A stretch of 64,000 nucleotides of DNA from JACCZX01 sp963824935 (GTDB lineage Bacteria > Pseudomonadota > Gammaproteobacteria > Burkholderiales > Burkholderiaceae_F): NCBI GenBank assembly GCA_963824935.1, contig CAWGRF010000024.1, positions 269,649-333,648 on the forward strand, given 5' to 3'. Made by a program: the position numbers and the translations under genes. Positions 10,711-20,740 of this stretch are shown piece by piece (position 1 is the first letter of the stretch; each line of letters begins with the position of its first letter). The notes under the pieces were generated by a model that was not told the DNA's origin, ran no database searches, and saw only the letters and a list, made by a program, of their open reading frames with translations.

Positions 10711-11199
10711 GTGCTTGATCTGATCGAGCTCGGGCTGTTTGTAGCGCTGCTGATCATTGGGTTCTTCGCCGGTTCAATCGTAGAGAGACGGCACTACGCG
10801 TCGATCCGCCGGCGCGAGCGCGAATACGCAGATGTGCTCGCCTTTACCGTGCGGTTTCCCCCGGATCGCGTCACGCCGCAGCGCGCATTTCTGGTGCACG
10901 GCACGGTCGTCATCAGCTCGGACTACTTCAAGACGTTCGTCGCGGGTTTGCGCAATCTGTTCGGCGGTCGCCTGCGAACGTATGAAACGTTAATGGAACG
11001 CGCGCGCCGCGAAGCGTTGCTGCGTTTGAAGCACGACGCGCGCCGGCAGGGCGCGAAGCTGGTGATCTGCGTGCGGTTCGAGACGACAACAATATCGACC
11101 GGCTATGCGGCGTCGATCGAAGCGTTTGCGTTTGGCACCGCGCTGATTCCGGAGCGTGCTGCGCCGGGCGTCATTCAACGTGGCGCGCTACTGGCATGA
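10711..11199 (+). CDS. membrane-anchored YbjQ-like protein
   Basis: A 162-residue protein with one N-terminal transmembrane helix (about residues 4-23, LIELGLFVALLIIGFFAGS), then a basic stretch and a diverged YbjQ-type domain. That domain repeats the order seen in the gene before it: SSDYFKTFVAGLRNLFGGRLRTYETLMERARREA, then GAKLVICVRFETTTISTG. The start is GTG, 2 bp after the preceding stop. It looks like a tandem duplication in which the second copy gained a membrane anchor. Function unknown; it may dock its soluble partner or the neighbouring M48 protease at the membrane (inference). Confidence 0.82.
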   Translation: MLDLIELGLFVALLIIGFFAGSIVERRHYASIRRREREYADVLAFTVRFPPDRVTPQRAFLVHGTVVISSDYFKTFVAGLRNLFGGRLRTYETLMERARREALLRLKHDARRQGAKLVICVRFETTTISTGYAASIEAFAFGTALIPERAAPGVIQRGALLA

Positions 11200-11208
11200 G
11201 AAGGTTTA

Positions 11209-12072
11209 GTGAGACTTGAAAATCGCGCGCCTGCCGAGGGCATCAACGCTTCGCACGAGAACCCGCTGAAGGAGCTGGCGTGGCTGCTGGCGGGCAGCCT
11301 CGGCATCATCGTCGTGCTCGTGTTCTCGATCTCGCTCGCGGCGCAGTGGATTGCGCCACGCATTCCCTACAAGTACGAAGCGAAGCTTGCCGCGACACTG
11401 CCGCCGTTTGTCACCGTGCCTGACACCGACACGGGCCGTAGCGTGCAGGCCGAACTGCAGGCGATCGCTGATCGGTTGGCGGCGCGCATGGACATGCCCG
11501 AGGGTATGGTCGTGCGGGTCGGCTATCGCGACGCCGACACCGTGAATGCGTTCGCAACACTCGGCGGCCAGGCGGTGTTCTTTCGCGGTCTGCTGAGAAA
11601 GATCGGCAGCGAAGATGCGCTTGCGATGGTAATGGCGCACGAGCTCGCGCATCTGAAATACCGTCATGCGTCGGCGGCACTTGGCCGCGGTGTGGCCGCC
11701 GGAGTGGTCCTGTCGGTTGTTTCGGCGGAGCTCGGCCGCAACGCTGCCGCGGGGGTGCTCAGTCAGGCGGGTATGGCAACCTTGCTGTCGTTCAATCGCG
11801 ATCAGGAGCGCGAGGCCGACGAGGCGGCATTGCGTGCGCTGCACGCGGAGTACGGGCACGTCGGCGGCGCGCTCGATCTGTTCGATGTGATGATGCGCTT
11901 GCCGGAAGACAAGCGCGGCGCCGGAGTGCCGACGGTCGAGTTTCTGCGCACGCATCCGCTGACGGCCAACAGAGTCGCCGCGATCAAGCCTTGGGCGGCG
12001 GAAAACGGCGCGGCGATCGACGGGCCGCGGCGACCTTTGCCACCGACAATTGCGGCGCTCACGCCTCGGTAG
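11209..12072 (+). CDS. M48 family metalloprotease, membrane-bound
   Basis: Zinc metalloprotease of family M48 with one N-terminal membrane helix (about residues 24-47). The zinc site is complete: HELAH near residue 144 provides two His ligands and the catalytic Glu, and the EREAD motif near residue 200 provides the third ligand. HPLTANRVAAI near the end is the usual family C-terminal signature. At 287 aa it resembles the short periplasm-facing peptidases (BepA/LoiP-like without TPR repeats), which act in envelope protein quality control. GTG start, 9 bp after the YbjQ-like gene. Confidence 0.88.
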   Translation: MRLENRAPAEGINASHENPLKELAWLLAGSLGIIVVLVFSISLAAQWIAPRIPYKYEAKLAATLPPFVTVPDTDTGRSVQAELQAIADRLAARMDMPEGMVVRVGYRDADTVNAFATLGGQAVFFRGLLRKIGSEDALAMVMAHELAHLKYRHASAALGRGVAAGVVLSVVSAELGRNAAAGVLSQAGMATLLSFNRDQEREADEAALRALHAEYGHVGGALDLFDVMMRLPEDKRGAGVPTVEFLRTHPLTANRVAAIKPWAAENGAAIDGPRRPLPPTIAALTPR

Positions 12073-12102
12073 AATCGCGCTCGCTCAAGATCGTTGTTCG
12101 AA

Positions 12103-12342
12103 ATGCTGCCGCCTATTACCGCCAATAAAGAAATCGATACCCGCGGCTTGAACTGCCCGCTGCCTATACTGCGCGCAAAGAAGGCGCTGTCGGACATGAC
12201 AACAGGTCAGGTGCTGAAAATCGTCGCGACCGATCCTGGTTCAATGCGCGACTTTCAGGCGTTTGCCAAGCAGACCGGCAATGAGCTACTGGCACAGCAC
12301 ACTGTCAACAAGGAATTTGTTCACTTTCTGAAACGCCGATGA
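12103..12342 (+). CDS. TusA-like sulfurtransferase
   Basis: A 79-residue protein of the TusA/YeeD/SirA family, small sulfur carriers that pass persulfide sulfur to tRNA thiolation, molybdenum cofactor or sulfur oxidation. The family signature is intact: DTRGLNCPLPILRAKKAL holds the single active-site Cys in CPxP, followed by GQVLKIVATDPGS. I prefer the ATG at 12103 over a TTG 9 bp upstream. The stop overlaps the next start (ATGA), suggesting co-translation with the membrane protein. Confidence 0.88.
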   Translation: MLPPITANKEIDTRGLNCPLPILRAKKALSDMTTGQVLKIVATDPGSMRDFQAFAKQTGNELLAQHTVNKEFVHFLKRR

Positions 12343-12929
12343 GTAGCCCGACGCCTCCGCCGATTGCGACTTCACCGCGCCGTCGTTCATCGACGTGGAA
12401 GATGATGTTCTGGCTGCTGCTCATGCCGATCGTGCTGATCGCGCTCTACTTCGCGATCGTGATGAACTGGAATTATTCGACCGGCGAGCGCGCCGGATGG
12501 GTGCAGAAGTTGAGCCGCAAAGGTTGGCTCTGCAAGACGTGGGAAGGCGAGATGGCAATGGTGTCGATGCCGGGCGCCATCCCCGAGAAATTTCCGTTCA
12601 CGGTGCGCGACGATGCGGTGGCCGAGAGCATTAACAAGGTAATGGGCAAGCGGGTCACGCTGCACTACGAAGAAAAGGTCGGATTGCCGACCACCTGCTT
12701 TGGCGAGACACGGCATTACGTGACGAGCGTCTTGCAGGTCGAAGATATTCCTTTGGTGCCCGGTGTCGTCGTGCCGACTCCGCCGACCACGAAGTCGCCG
12801 CCACAGCCGATTCCGGCGCCGAGCGCGCCGTCTTCTGCTGCGCCGGCTTCGCCTGCGTCGCCCGCATCAGACGGATCGCAGCCGGCGGCGGCGCCGACGC
12901 CTGCGCCGCCGCAGCCTGCAAAAAATTAG
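12339..12929 (+). CDS. membrane protein with Pro/Ala-rich tail, unknown function
   Basis: A 196-residue protein with a cytoplasmic Pro/Ser/Arg-rich N-terminus, one transmembrane helix (about residues 21-43) and a soluble domain containing GERAGWVQKLSRKGWLCKTW, with the two Cys residues (WLCKTW and TTCFGETRHY) that could form a disulfide. The last 55 residues are low-complexity Pro/Ala/Ser. I recall similar proteins being widespread in betaproteobacteria, sometimes labelled 6-phosphogluconate dehydrogenase without visible catalytic motifs; that label is not supported here. It overlaps the TusA-like gene by 4 bp, and its stop overlaps the stop of the convergent methyltransferase. Confidence 0.8.
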   Translation: MSSPTPPPIATSPRRRSSTWKMMFWLLLMPIVLIALYFAIVMNWNYSTGERAGWVQKLSRKGWLCKTWEGEMAMVSMPGAIPEKFPFTVRDDAVAESINKVMGKRVTLHYEEKVGLPTTCFGETRHYVTSVLQVEDIPLVPGVVVPTPPTTKSPPQPIPAPSAPSSAAPASPASPASDGSQPAAAPTPAPPQPAKN

Positions 12930-13798
12930 GTTCGATCAGCAGTCGCAACGCCGACCAGCATTTCGCACGGTCCGACAAAGCCATCGGCGCCTTCGAATTG
13001 CCGAAGTTCGCGTTCGATGTCGCGCCAGACATCGGCGCGCTCAGCGTCGCTCAGCGTGCTCATCATCTGATGTAAAGCACCGAACGATTCACGCTCGAAG
13101 CGCACACACTCGGCCGCGCTCGACAATTTCACCGGCGACGGCACGGCTTGCACGACGACATCGCGAAAGCCCGCGTTGGTAAACGCCGCCGCGAGAACAC
13201 CTTCTGCGCCAAGCGAGAAGGGGCCCGGCTGACCTGGCAATGGAGGCGGCAGCTTCGCGCGTTCACGGATGATCTTGACCGGAATCGAGAAGAAGCCGTT
13301 GCGATCGGGCGTCGAATAGACGATCGCGGCGACGCGGCCGCCGGGCTTCAGCGTGTGGTGCATGCCCTTCAAAGCGCGTTGCTGGTCGGGGAAATAGATC
13401 AAGCCGACGCGGCTGATCACGACATCGAACGACGCAGCCGGCAGCGTGTCGAGCTGTTCGCCATCGAGCTCCTGCACCGAGATATTCGAAAGTCCGGCCG
13501 CGCGAGCATCAGTGAGCGCATGTTCGAGCAGGGCGGGCGCGATATCGGTCGCCAGCACGTGGCCCTTCGGGCCTACGCGGCGCGCAGCAGCGATCGACTG
13601 CTCGCCGGCACCGGCGGCAACGTCAAGAACGCGGCAGCCGGATTCGACGCGTGCCAGATCGAACATCCGCTCGGTCGCTGCGCCCAGCCACTGTCCGAGA
13701 AACGGTCCCCAGTCGTGCCACGCATTGGCAGCTGCCTGCCATTGCGCGCGGGTGGTGGTCTTGAACTTTGCTGCATCGAAAGCGGGGCGGTCATCCAT
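12926..13798 (-). CDS. class I SAM-dependent methyltransferase
   Basis: Rossmann-type methyltransferase of about 290 residues. Motif I is VLDVAAGAGEQSIAAA, followed by an acidic motif II position (VLATDIAP) and the motif IV/V region FDVVISRVGLIYFPDQQRALKGMHHTLKPGG, a pattern found in UbiE/Coq5-like and small-molecule methyltransferases. I moved the start to the ATG at 13798 because the coding strand has AAAGGAGACTGAA just before it, a strong ribosome-binding site. The gene is divergent from the HxlR regulator with about 106 bp between them, so that regulator may control it (inference). Substrate unknown. Confidence 0.87.
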   Translation of the reverse strand: MDDRPAFDAAKFKTTTRAQWQAAANAWHDWGPFLGQWLGAATERMFDLARVESGCRVLDVAAGAGEQSIAAARRVGPKGHVLATDIAPALLEHALTDARAAGLSNISVQELDGEQLDTLPAASFDVVISRVGLIYFPDQQRALKGMHHTLKPGGRVAAIVYSTPDRNGFFSIPVKIIRERAKLPPPLPGQPGPFSLGAEGVLAAAFTNAGFRDVVVQAVPSPVKLSSAAECVRFERESFGALHQMMSTLSDAERADVWRDIERELRQFEGADGFVGPCEMLVGVATADRT

Positions 13799-13904
13799 TT
13801 CAGTCTCCTTTGAAGCGAAGGCCACAGCGTCTGCGCCGGTGGCCGCCGCGTCTAGTCAAGAATCTGTACTTGTCGCGCCAGGGTAGCAGTTCTACGCTGC
13901 ATTC

Positions 13905-14598
13905 ATGCCCGACTACGGCCAGTTCTGCACGGTCGCGCGCGGTGCCGAGGTGTTCGGCGAGCGCTGGACACCTCTTGTCGTGCGCGAGCTGCTGTGCGGC
14001 AGCACGCGCTTCAACGACATTCGTCGCGGCGTGCCGCGCATGTCGGCGACGCTGCTTGCGCAGAGACTGCGCAAGCTCGAGCAGATCGGTGTGGTCAAGC
14101 GCGTCGGGGGCGAGCGGCACGCACGAATACCGGCTGACCGCGGCAGGTGAGGAGCTGCGGCCGATCGTGATGTCGCTCGGCCACTGGGGAGCGCGCTGGA
14201 TCGGCAGTCGTCTGACGCCCGGCCAGCTCGACGCCGGATTTCTGATGTGGGACATACGACGTTTTGCGAAGCTCGACGAGTTTCCGCGCGACCGCCGCAT
14301 CGTGATTCAGTTTCGATTCGCCGATGCGCGGCCGCGCGAGCGCGAGTGGTGGCTCGTCGTCGAAAATGGAAGCGCCGATCTGTGCCGCGACGATCCCGGT
14401 CACGAGTTGACGCTGATCGTCGAATCGAGCGTGCGGGCTTTGACCGATGTGTGGAGCGGTGAGCGCGAGCCTGCAACAGTGCTACGCAGCAAGGAGCTGC
14501 GCGTCACAGGCCCGGCCGGCGATGCGAAACGGCTATGGGACTGGCTGGGACGCAGTGCATTCGCCGCTACACGCTCGCAGCGGCGCGCAACGGCTTAG
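13905..14598 (+). CDS. HxlR-family regulator with SCP2-like C-terminal domain, frameshifted
   Basis: Winged-helix repressor-type regulator. Residues 1 to about 70 carry the HxlR signature (GAEVFGERWTPLVVRELLCGSTRFNDIRRGVPRMSATLLAQRLRKLE, read in pieces). The remainder continues in another frame from SGTHEYRLTAAGEELRP through a domain resembling the SCP2 sterol-carrier fold often attached to this class. The break falls in a run of five Gs at about 14106-14110; with four Gs the frame is restored and the protein is 230 residues. It is divergent from the methyltransferase, a usual layout for a regulator and its target. Confidence 0.78.
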
Positions 14599-17444
14599 TT
14601 AGCAGCCCAGCCGTTCGTGCTGTCCGCGGATCTGGCCTAGCGTCGAACGAAAGCCGGCCAACCGTTCCTTCTCCTGGGCGACGACCGCCGGCGGAGCGCG
14701 CTCGACGAAGCTCGCGTTGCCGAGCTTGCCTTCGGCTTTGCGAATCTCGCCTTCAAGACGCGCGATCTCTTTTCCGAGCCGGTCGCACTCGGCGGCTACA
14801 TCGACTTCGATGTTCAACAGCAGCCGGTAATCGTCGACGATCTTGACCGGAGCGGCAGCGCCGTTGACCGCAGTGGAGACATTGGCAACGACATCGATCT
14901 GTGACAGCTTCGCGAGCGCCTGGACATACGGCGCAAACGAAGCCAGCGTCGTTGCATCTCCCGAGGCGATCAGCGGCACTCTCTGCGCGGGCGACAGATT
15001 CATCTCGCTGCGTAGATTTCTCAGTGAATCGACGATGCGTTTTAAGAGCGCGACGGCAGCGTCGGACTGTGGATCGATTTTCTCCGGTTGGCTCTTCGGA
15101 TACGGCTGGATCATGATCGACGTTTGTTGCTCGGCGGTTCGTTTGCCGGCCAGCAACGAAACCTTTTGCCACAGCTCTTCAGTGACGAACGGAATGATCG
15201 GATGCGCAAGACGCAGTGCGGCTTCGAGCACGCGTACCAGCGTGCGGCGCGTACCGCGTTGCGTCGCCTCGTCACCAGTACTCAATTGCACCTTCGCGAG
15301 CTCGACATACCAGTCGCAGTATTCATTCCACACGAACGAGTAGATCGCGTTGGCGACGTTGTCGAGCCGGTAGTCGGCGAAACCTTGCGCCACCTCGGCC
15401 TCGGTGCGCTGCAATTCGCCGATGATCCAGCGATCGACGAACGACAATTGCACCGGAAGGCTTTCGTCCAGTCCGCAATCGTGGCCCTCGGTATTCATCA
15501 GCACGAAGCGCGTCGCGTTCCACAGCTTGTTGCCGAAGTTGCGATAGCCTTCGCAGCGCTTGATATCGAAGTTCACCGTGCGGCCGAGCGTGGCTGAAGC
15601 GGCCATCGTGAAGCGCAGCGCATCGGCCCCGTACGGCGCGATGCCGTTCGGGAAGTGTTTGCGCACCTTGGCCGCGACCTTCGGTGCATCTTCCGGCCGG
15701 CGCAGGCCGCTGATGCTCTTGGCCACCAGTGATTCGAGGTCGATGCCGTCGATGATGTCGAGCGGGTCGAGCGTATTGCCTTCGCTCTTCGACATCTTGC
15801 CGCCTTCGGCATCGCGGATCATGCCGTGTGATGTAGACGTTGCGAAACGGCACGCGGCCGGTGAAATGCGTCGTCATCATCACCATTCGCGCGACCCAGA
15901 AAAAGATGATGTCGTGGCCGGTGACCAGTACGGTCGATGGCAGGTAGAGGTCGTATGCGAGCTTGTCCTTGACGTCAGGCCAGCCAAGCGTCGAAAACGG
16001 CAGCATCGCCGATGACACCCACGTATCGAGCACGTCCGGGTCACGCGTCAGTCGGGCCTTCGGCCCGGCCTTCGCGCGTGCTTCGTCTTCGCTGCGCGCG
16101 ACGAACACGTTGCCACGCTCGTCGTACCACGCTGGAATCTGATGGCCCCACCACAGTTGGCGCGAGATGCACCAGTCCTGAATGTTCTCGAGCCACTGGT
16201 TGTAAATGGTCTTCCACTGCTCAGGAAAGATGTTGACCTCGCCGCGCGCGACGACATCGAGCGCGACCTGCGCAATCGACTTGCCCGGATGCAGCGTCCC
16301 CGCCGGCGCAGGCTTGCTCATCGCCATGTACCACTGCTCGGACAGCATCGGCTCGACCACTTCGCCGGTGCGCTCACAGCGCGGCACCGTCATCTTGTGC
16401 GGCTTTTCGGAAACAACCAGGCCCGCCGCGCGCAAATCGGCGAGTACGGCCTTGCGCGCGACATAGCGGTCCATGCCGCGATACTTTGCCGGCGCGTTGT
16501 CGTTGATCGTCGCGGTCAGCGTGAATATCGATATCGGTTCGAGTCCATGCCGCTGGCCGACCGCGAAATCGTTGAAGTCATGCGCCGGCGTGATCTTCAC
16601 CGCACCGGTGCCGAATTCCATGTCGACGTAGTCGTCAGCAATCACCGGAATTGTGCGACTGTGTAAGCGGCAGTGCCAGCGATTTGCCGACCAGATGGCG
16701 ATAGCGTTCGTCGCTCCGGATTCACCGCAACCGCAACGTCGCCCAGCATCGTTTCCGGCCGTGTCGTCGCCACGACGATCGATTCGTTGCCATCAGCGGC
16801 GGGGTAACGAATCTCCCAGATGCGGCCGTCTTCTTCTTCGGTTTCGACTTCGAGGTCGGCCACCGCGGTTTGCAGTTTCGGATCCCAGTTGACGAGCCGC
16901 TTGCCGCGATAGATCAAGCCTTGCTCGTACAGTCGGACAAACGTTTCGACGACGACCTTGGACAAATCTTCGTCCATCGTGAAGTAAGTGCGGTTCCAGT
17001 CGACCGATGTCGCCCAGGCGCCGCATCTGCTGCAAGATGGCATCGCCCGATACGTGCTGCCACTTCCACACTTCCTCGACGAACTTCTCGCGGCCGAGCG
17101 TGCGGCGATCGATTCCTTGGGTTTCCAGCTGCCTCTCGACGACGATCTGCGTCGCGATGCCGGCGTGGTCGGTGCCCGGCAGCCACAGCGTGTTGAACCC
17201 GCGCATGCGGTGATAGCGAGTCAGCGCATCCATGATCGTCTGCTGGAACGCGTGGCCCATGTGCAGGATGCCGGTGCGATTTGGCGGCGGCAGCTGGATC
17301 GAAAACGACGGCTTGCCCGGGTCGGTGCCGGCCTCAAAATAACCGCGCGATTCCCATAGCGGCGCCCAGCGTGCCTCGATCGCGGCCGGGTCGAAGCTCT
17401 TTGCGAGCTCGGCTCGTTCGGTTCGTCGGTGGTGTAGTTGTCAC
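14599..17444 (-). CDS. valS: valyl-tRNA synthetase, five frameshifts
   Basis: Class I synthetase for valine. The pieces read in order along the minus strand: AKSFDPAAIEARW and PPPNRTGILHMGH (HIGH-type motif), GTDHAGIATQ, VDWNRTYFTMDE, TTRPETMLGD (editing domain), IADDYVDMEFGTG, WCISRQLWWGHQIPAWY, then GKMSKSEGN (KMSKS) and the C-terminal coiled coil. The frame changes near 17412, 17012, 16717, 16663 and 15832. Each is repaired by removing one base, and removing five gives exactly 947 codons (946 aa), close to the normal length. The best start is GTG at 17444. Because the enzyme is essential, I read the lesions as sequencing insertions. Confidence 0.88.
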
Positions 17445-17526
17445 GTGCGATGGATCGAGGAGTCTTTGGAAGTTTAGGCGATCGAACGTACGCTTCGATT
17501 CTTCGCTTGGCGTTACTGCCGCTCTC

Positions 17527-19719
17527 ATGAAACCTGCGCGTGTTCTGATTTCTGCTTTGGCGGTCGTCTTGCTCGCACCGCCGCTAGCGCCGCCGGATAT
17601 CGCCGGCGTGAAAATCCCGCCGCCGTTTTCGGCGGGCACTACGACCGATACGTCATTGGAACGTCAAGGTGCCCGATCCGTACCGGGCGCTCGAAAATGT
17701 CGCTGATCCGCAGGTGCAGCAGTGGATGCGATCGCAGGCCGACGCGACGAACGCCGTGCTGGCGAAAATTCCTGCGCGCAACACTCTGCTGGCGCGCATC
17801 CGTGAGCTGGAATCGGCTGCGCCCGGTGCGGTAAGCAGCATCGACCGCACACCTTCGGGCGCATTTTCTTCCTGCGCCGCGAGCCATCGGAGAATCAATT
17901 CAAACTCGTGTGGCGCGACGGCTTCAGCGGAGCCGACACCGTGATCGTCGATCCGGAAGCGATCTCGAAGGCGACAGGGCAGTCGCACGCGGTGTTCGAC
18001 TACAGCGCGTCACCCGACGGCCGTCATTCTGGCCTACTCACTGCAGGTCGGCGGCAGCGAGATCGGATTGTTGCACGTCGTCGATGTAGCTTCGGGCAAG
18101 CCGGTCGATCGAACCGATCGATCGCATCCGCTTCGCTTCAGGTGTCGTGGCTGGACGACGGCAGCGGCTTCTTTTACTCGCGATTGCGCGAAGGCTTCGA
18201 CAAGCTGCCGCCGACCGAGCGCTTCGGCGATCGCACGCGGTATTTCCGATCGATCAAAGGTGGCGATCATCGGCCGGTGTTCAGCCCGACCTTGAATGCG
18301 GATCTGAAGCTGCCGGTCTATGCCAACGGCTATGTATTTCAGATTCCCGGTACGCAAACTCGCGTCGTGCGTCGTCACGCTCGGCGTCGAGCGCCATCAA
18401 CTCGCGTACATCGCGCCGCTCGCCGATGCAGTCGCCGGCAAGGCCAAGTGGCGCCAGCTGGTCGACGCTGAAAGACAAGGTGCGCCGGCATCTCGTTCAC
18501 GCCGGATGCGATGTATTTCCGCACTTCATCCGAGGCTCCGCGCTACAAGGTGATGCGGGTGGCGCTGGCGAACCCGGATCTGACCAAGGCGGAGACCATG
18601 ATTGCGGCCGGTCGCGATGTTGTGGTCTCACTGGCCGCGGCGCAGGACGCGCTGTACGTGACGCAACGCCGCGGGGTACACCACATTGCTGCGTGTGCCG
18701 CATCGGTGGGCACGCCAGGATCGAGGAAGTGCGTTACCCGTCAGCGGCTCGGCGTCGCTGGTCGATGTCGACACCCGGCTTCCGGGCGCGGTCGTGTCGC
18801 TCGCCGGCTGGACGCGCACGGCCAAGCCGTACTACGTTCAACCCCGGCGACAAGCAGCTGGTGGCGCTCGATCTGGTGCGGCCCGGCGCGTTCGACTCTC
18901 CGCCGGATATCGAATCGCGCGAAGTCGTCGTCAAGAGTCACGATGGCGTCGAAATTCCAGTGTCGGTGCTGGTGCGCAAAGACGTCAAGCTCAACGGACG
19001 CAATCCGACCATCGTGTTCGGTTACGGCGCCTATGGCATCACCGAGAACCCGTTTTTCAGCCCACGCGTGTACGCGTGGCTCGAACGCGGCGGCGTGTAT
19101 GCGATAGCGCATGTGCGCGGTGGCGGCGCCTTTGGCGAGGAGTGGCATTACGCGGGTCGCAAAGGTCACCAAGTCGAACACGTGGAAGGACGGCATCGCC
19201 GTCGCTGAGTGGTTGATTGCCAACGCTACACGTCGCGCCGAACGGATCGGCATTTACGGCGGCAGCGCCGGCGGTATTTTCGTCGGACGCGCGATCACCG
19301 AGCGGCCCGAGCTGTTTGCGGCCGCAGTGCCGTCAGTCGGTGTGATGGATATGGTCCGCGCGGAATCGAGCGCCAACGGCGTCGCGAACATTCCGGAATT
19401 CGGTACGGTCAAGAACGAAGAAGAGTTTCGCGCGTTACTGGCGATGAGCAGCTATCACCATATCAAGGACGGCGTGCAAGTATCCGGCGGTGATGCTGGT
19501 GCACGGTGTCAACGATACCCGCGTCGATGTCTGGCAGTCGGCCAAGTTCGCATCGCGCCTGGCAGCTGCGCAGGGGAAGGCAAGCCGGTGCTGATGCGGC
19601 TCGATTACGACCTCGGGCACGGAGAGGGCGGAACGCGCAATCAGCAGCAGGCTCAAAGCGCGGATATCTGGTCGTTCTTTCTCTGGCAATTCGGCGTGCC
19701 GGAGTTTCAACCGAAATGA
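17527..19719 (+). pseudogene. prolyl oligopeptidase (S9A), about a dozen frameshifts
   Basis: Serine peptidase cleaving after proline in short peptides. Starting at ATG 17527 with a signal-like hydrophobic stretch, fragments in shifting frames give the N-terminal VPDPYRALENVADPQVQQWM, the propeller (SWLDDGSGFFYSRL, PVYANGYVFQIPG) and the hydrolase domain: FGYGAYGIT, HVRGGGAFGEEWH, the nucleophile YGGSAGG, the catalytic Asp in VNDTRVD and a C-terminal GHGEGG. The frame changes at least ten times, for example near 17655, 18029, 18370, 18462, 19165 and 19488. Most are fixed by removing one base; two (near 17860 and 19582) need one added. The span of 2193 bases suits the usual 700-730 residues. 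Either a decayed gene or poor sequence; the neighbouring valS argues for poor sequence. Confidence 0.75.
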
Positions 19720-19736
19720 CTCGGTCTGCGGTAACG

Positions 19737-20309
19737 CTACTTCCGTGTTGCCCGCTGACGCTCCAACTCATCTGCGATCGCATGTGAAATCGCTTCGCGC
19801 ACCGTCGAGTCGAGGGCAGGACGAAGATCGGAGATCAGCGCGGTTAACGCACGCACGAGCGTCGGCTGCAATCGGTCGCGCACTTGGCGTTCGAGCTCCA
19901 CAGTCAACTGCGGCTGCAGCTCCCGAAACAGACTATCGCGCAGTTGCGTTTCGATTTTTTCCCAGTCGATCGTCGGCGACGCAGCGACGGGCTGTGCTGG
20001 AGGCGGCAGTGCCGGCGCGAACACCGGTGGCACCGATGCAAACAGCGTCGACGGCGGCGGCGTCGGCTGCACGGGCCGCGTCAAAGGCGCAGCAACAGGG
20101 GCCGGCGTGGGCGAAGCAACGCTGGGCGCGGCGACGGCGGGAGGAGCGACGACAGGCGGCGGAGGCTGCGGTAACGAAATGTCCAGATCGAGTGACGGCA
20201 GTGTCAACCGCTCGGTCAACACTGGAATCGTCGCGTCGTCCGGCATTACCTTGCCACCCGGCTGCGTCAACCGCTCGAGATCGGTCGTTTTTCTCGCGCT
20301 AGTCGCCAT
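19737..20309 (-). CDS. DUF2486-like proline-rich protein
   Basis: A 190-residue protein of unknown function. It opens with a basic stretch and DDATIPVLTERL, continues with a long Pro/Ala/Val-rich linker (about residues 48-110), and ends in a predicted helical, charged region rich in Leu, Arg and Glu (DWEKIETQLRDSLFRELQPQ and on). Homologues called DUF2486 sit next to holC and pepA in many Burkholderiales, as here. It overlaps holC by 11 bp and is probably co-translated. The helical tail may mediate oligomerisation or binding to the replication machinery, which is inference only. Confidence 0.75.
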   Translation of the reverse strand: MATSARKTTDLERLTQPGGKVMPDDATIPVLTERLTLPSLDLDISLPQPPPPVVAPPAVAAPSVASPTPAPVAAPLTRPVQPTPPPSTLFASVPPVFAPALPPPAQPVAASPTIDWEKIETQLRDSLFRELQPQLTVELERQVRDRLQPTLVRALTALISDLRPALDSTVREAISHAIADELERQRATRK

Positions 20310-20736
20310 TTTTTACTTCAAACGCGGTCGGCTGAAATCCGCACTCACGATAGTTCTTGAAGCGCACACGCGCGCGCTGTCGATCGTCGTCATCACTCGA
20401 TACAACTTCGATCACGCGTTCATACCGTTTGAAAAGCGCTTCAAAGTGAGGCGGGGCCTCATCATCCAGTGTCAGCAAGACATCACTATCAGGCGCGGAC
20501 TCCGCATCCTGCGCGAGGAGCACTGGCGTCGCCGCGGCGAGCGGCGAATCGACGTACGCGTGCGGAACAAAATCCAGCGCCGAAAAAGTCCACAGCGCGG
20601 CGTCGAACTGCGCCAGCCGATCGGCTTGATTGGTGTAAACGACGGCGCGCTTGCCTGCGGCGCGCACCTTGCGGATCACGCGGCAAGAATAGTGCACGCG
20701 ATGGCTGACCCCGAAGTGAAAATCGATCCGTGTCAC
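20299..20736 (-). CDS. holC: DNA polymerase III chi subunit
   Basis: Accessory subunit of the replicative clamp loader; chi links the loader (through psi) to single-strand binding protein. The 145-residue protein starts MTRIDFHFGV and has YSCRVIRKVRAAGKRAVVYTNQADRLAQFDAALWTF, the conserved core of the family, and a later FVPHAYVDSPLA segment. It lies directly downstream of pepA (4 bp gap), the classical pepA-holC order. Although it usually precedes valS, here a DUF2486-like gene and the peptidase lie between. Confidence 0.92.
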   Translation of the reverse strand: MTRIDFHFGVSHRVHYSCRVIRKVRAAGKRAVVYTNQADRLAQFDAALWTFSALDFVPHAYVDSPLAAATPVLLAQDAESAPDSDVLLTLDDEAPPHFEALFKRYERVIEVVSSDDDDRQRARVRFKNYRECGFQPTAFEVKNGD

Positions 20737-20740
20737 ACAG

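Noticed and set aside
12339..12929. Labelling the membrane protein 6-phosphogluconate dehydrogenase
   Set aside because: No Rossmann fingerprint or catalytic motif; a true gnd is at 39.5-40.4 kb.
14599..17444. Programmed frameshifting in valS
   Set aside because: Five sites without a common slippery sequence or stimulatory structure; programmed frameshifting is not known in valS.
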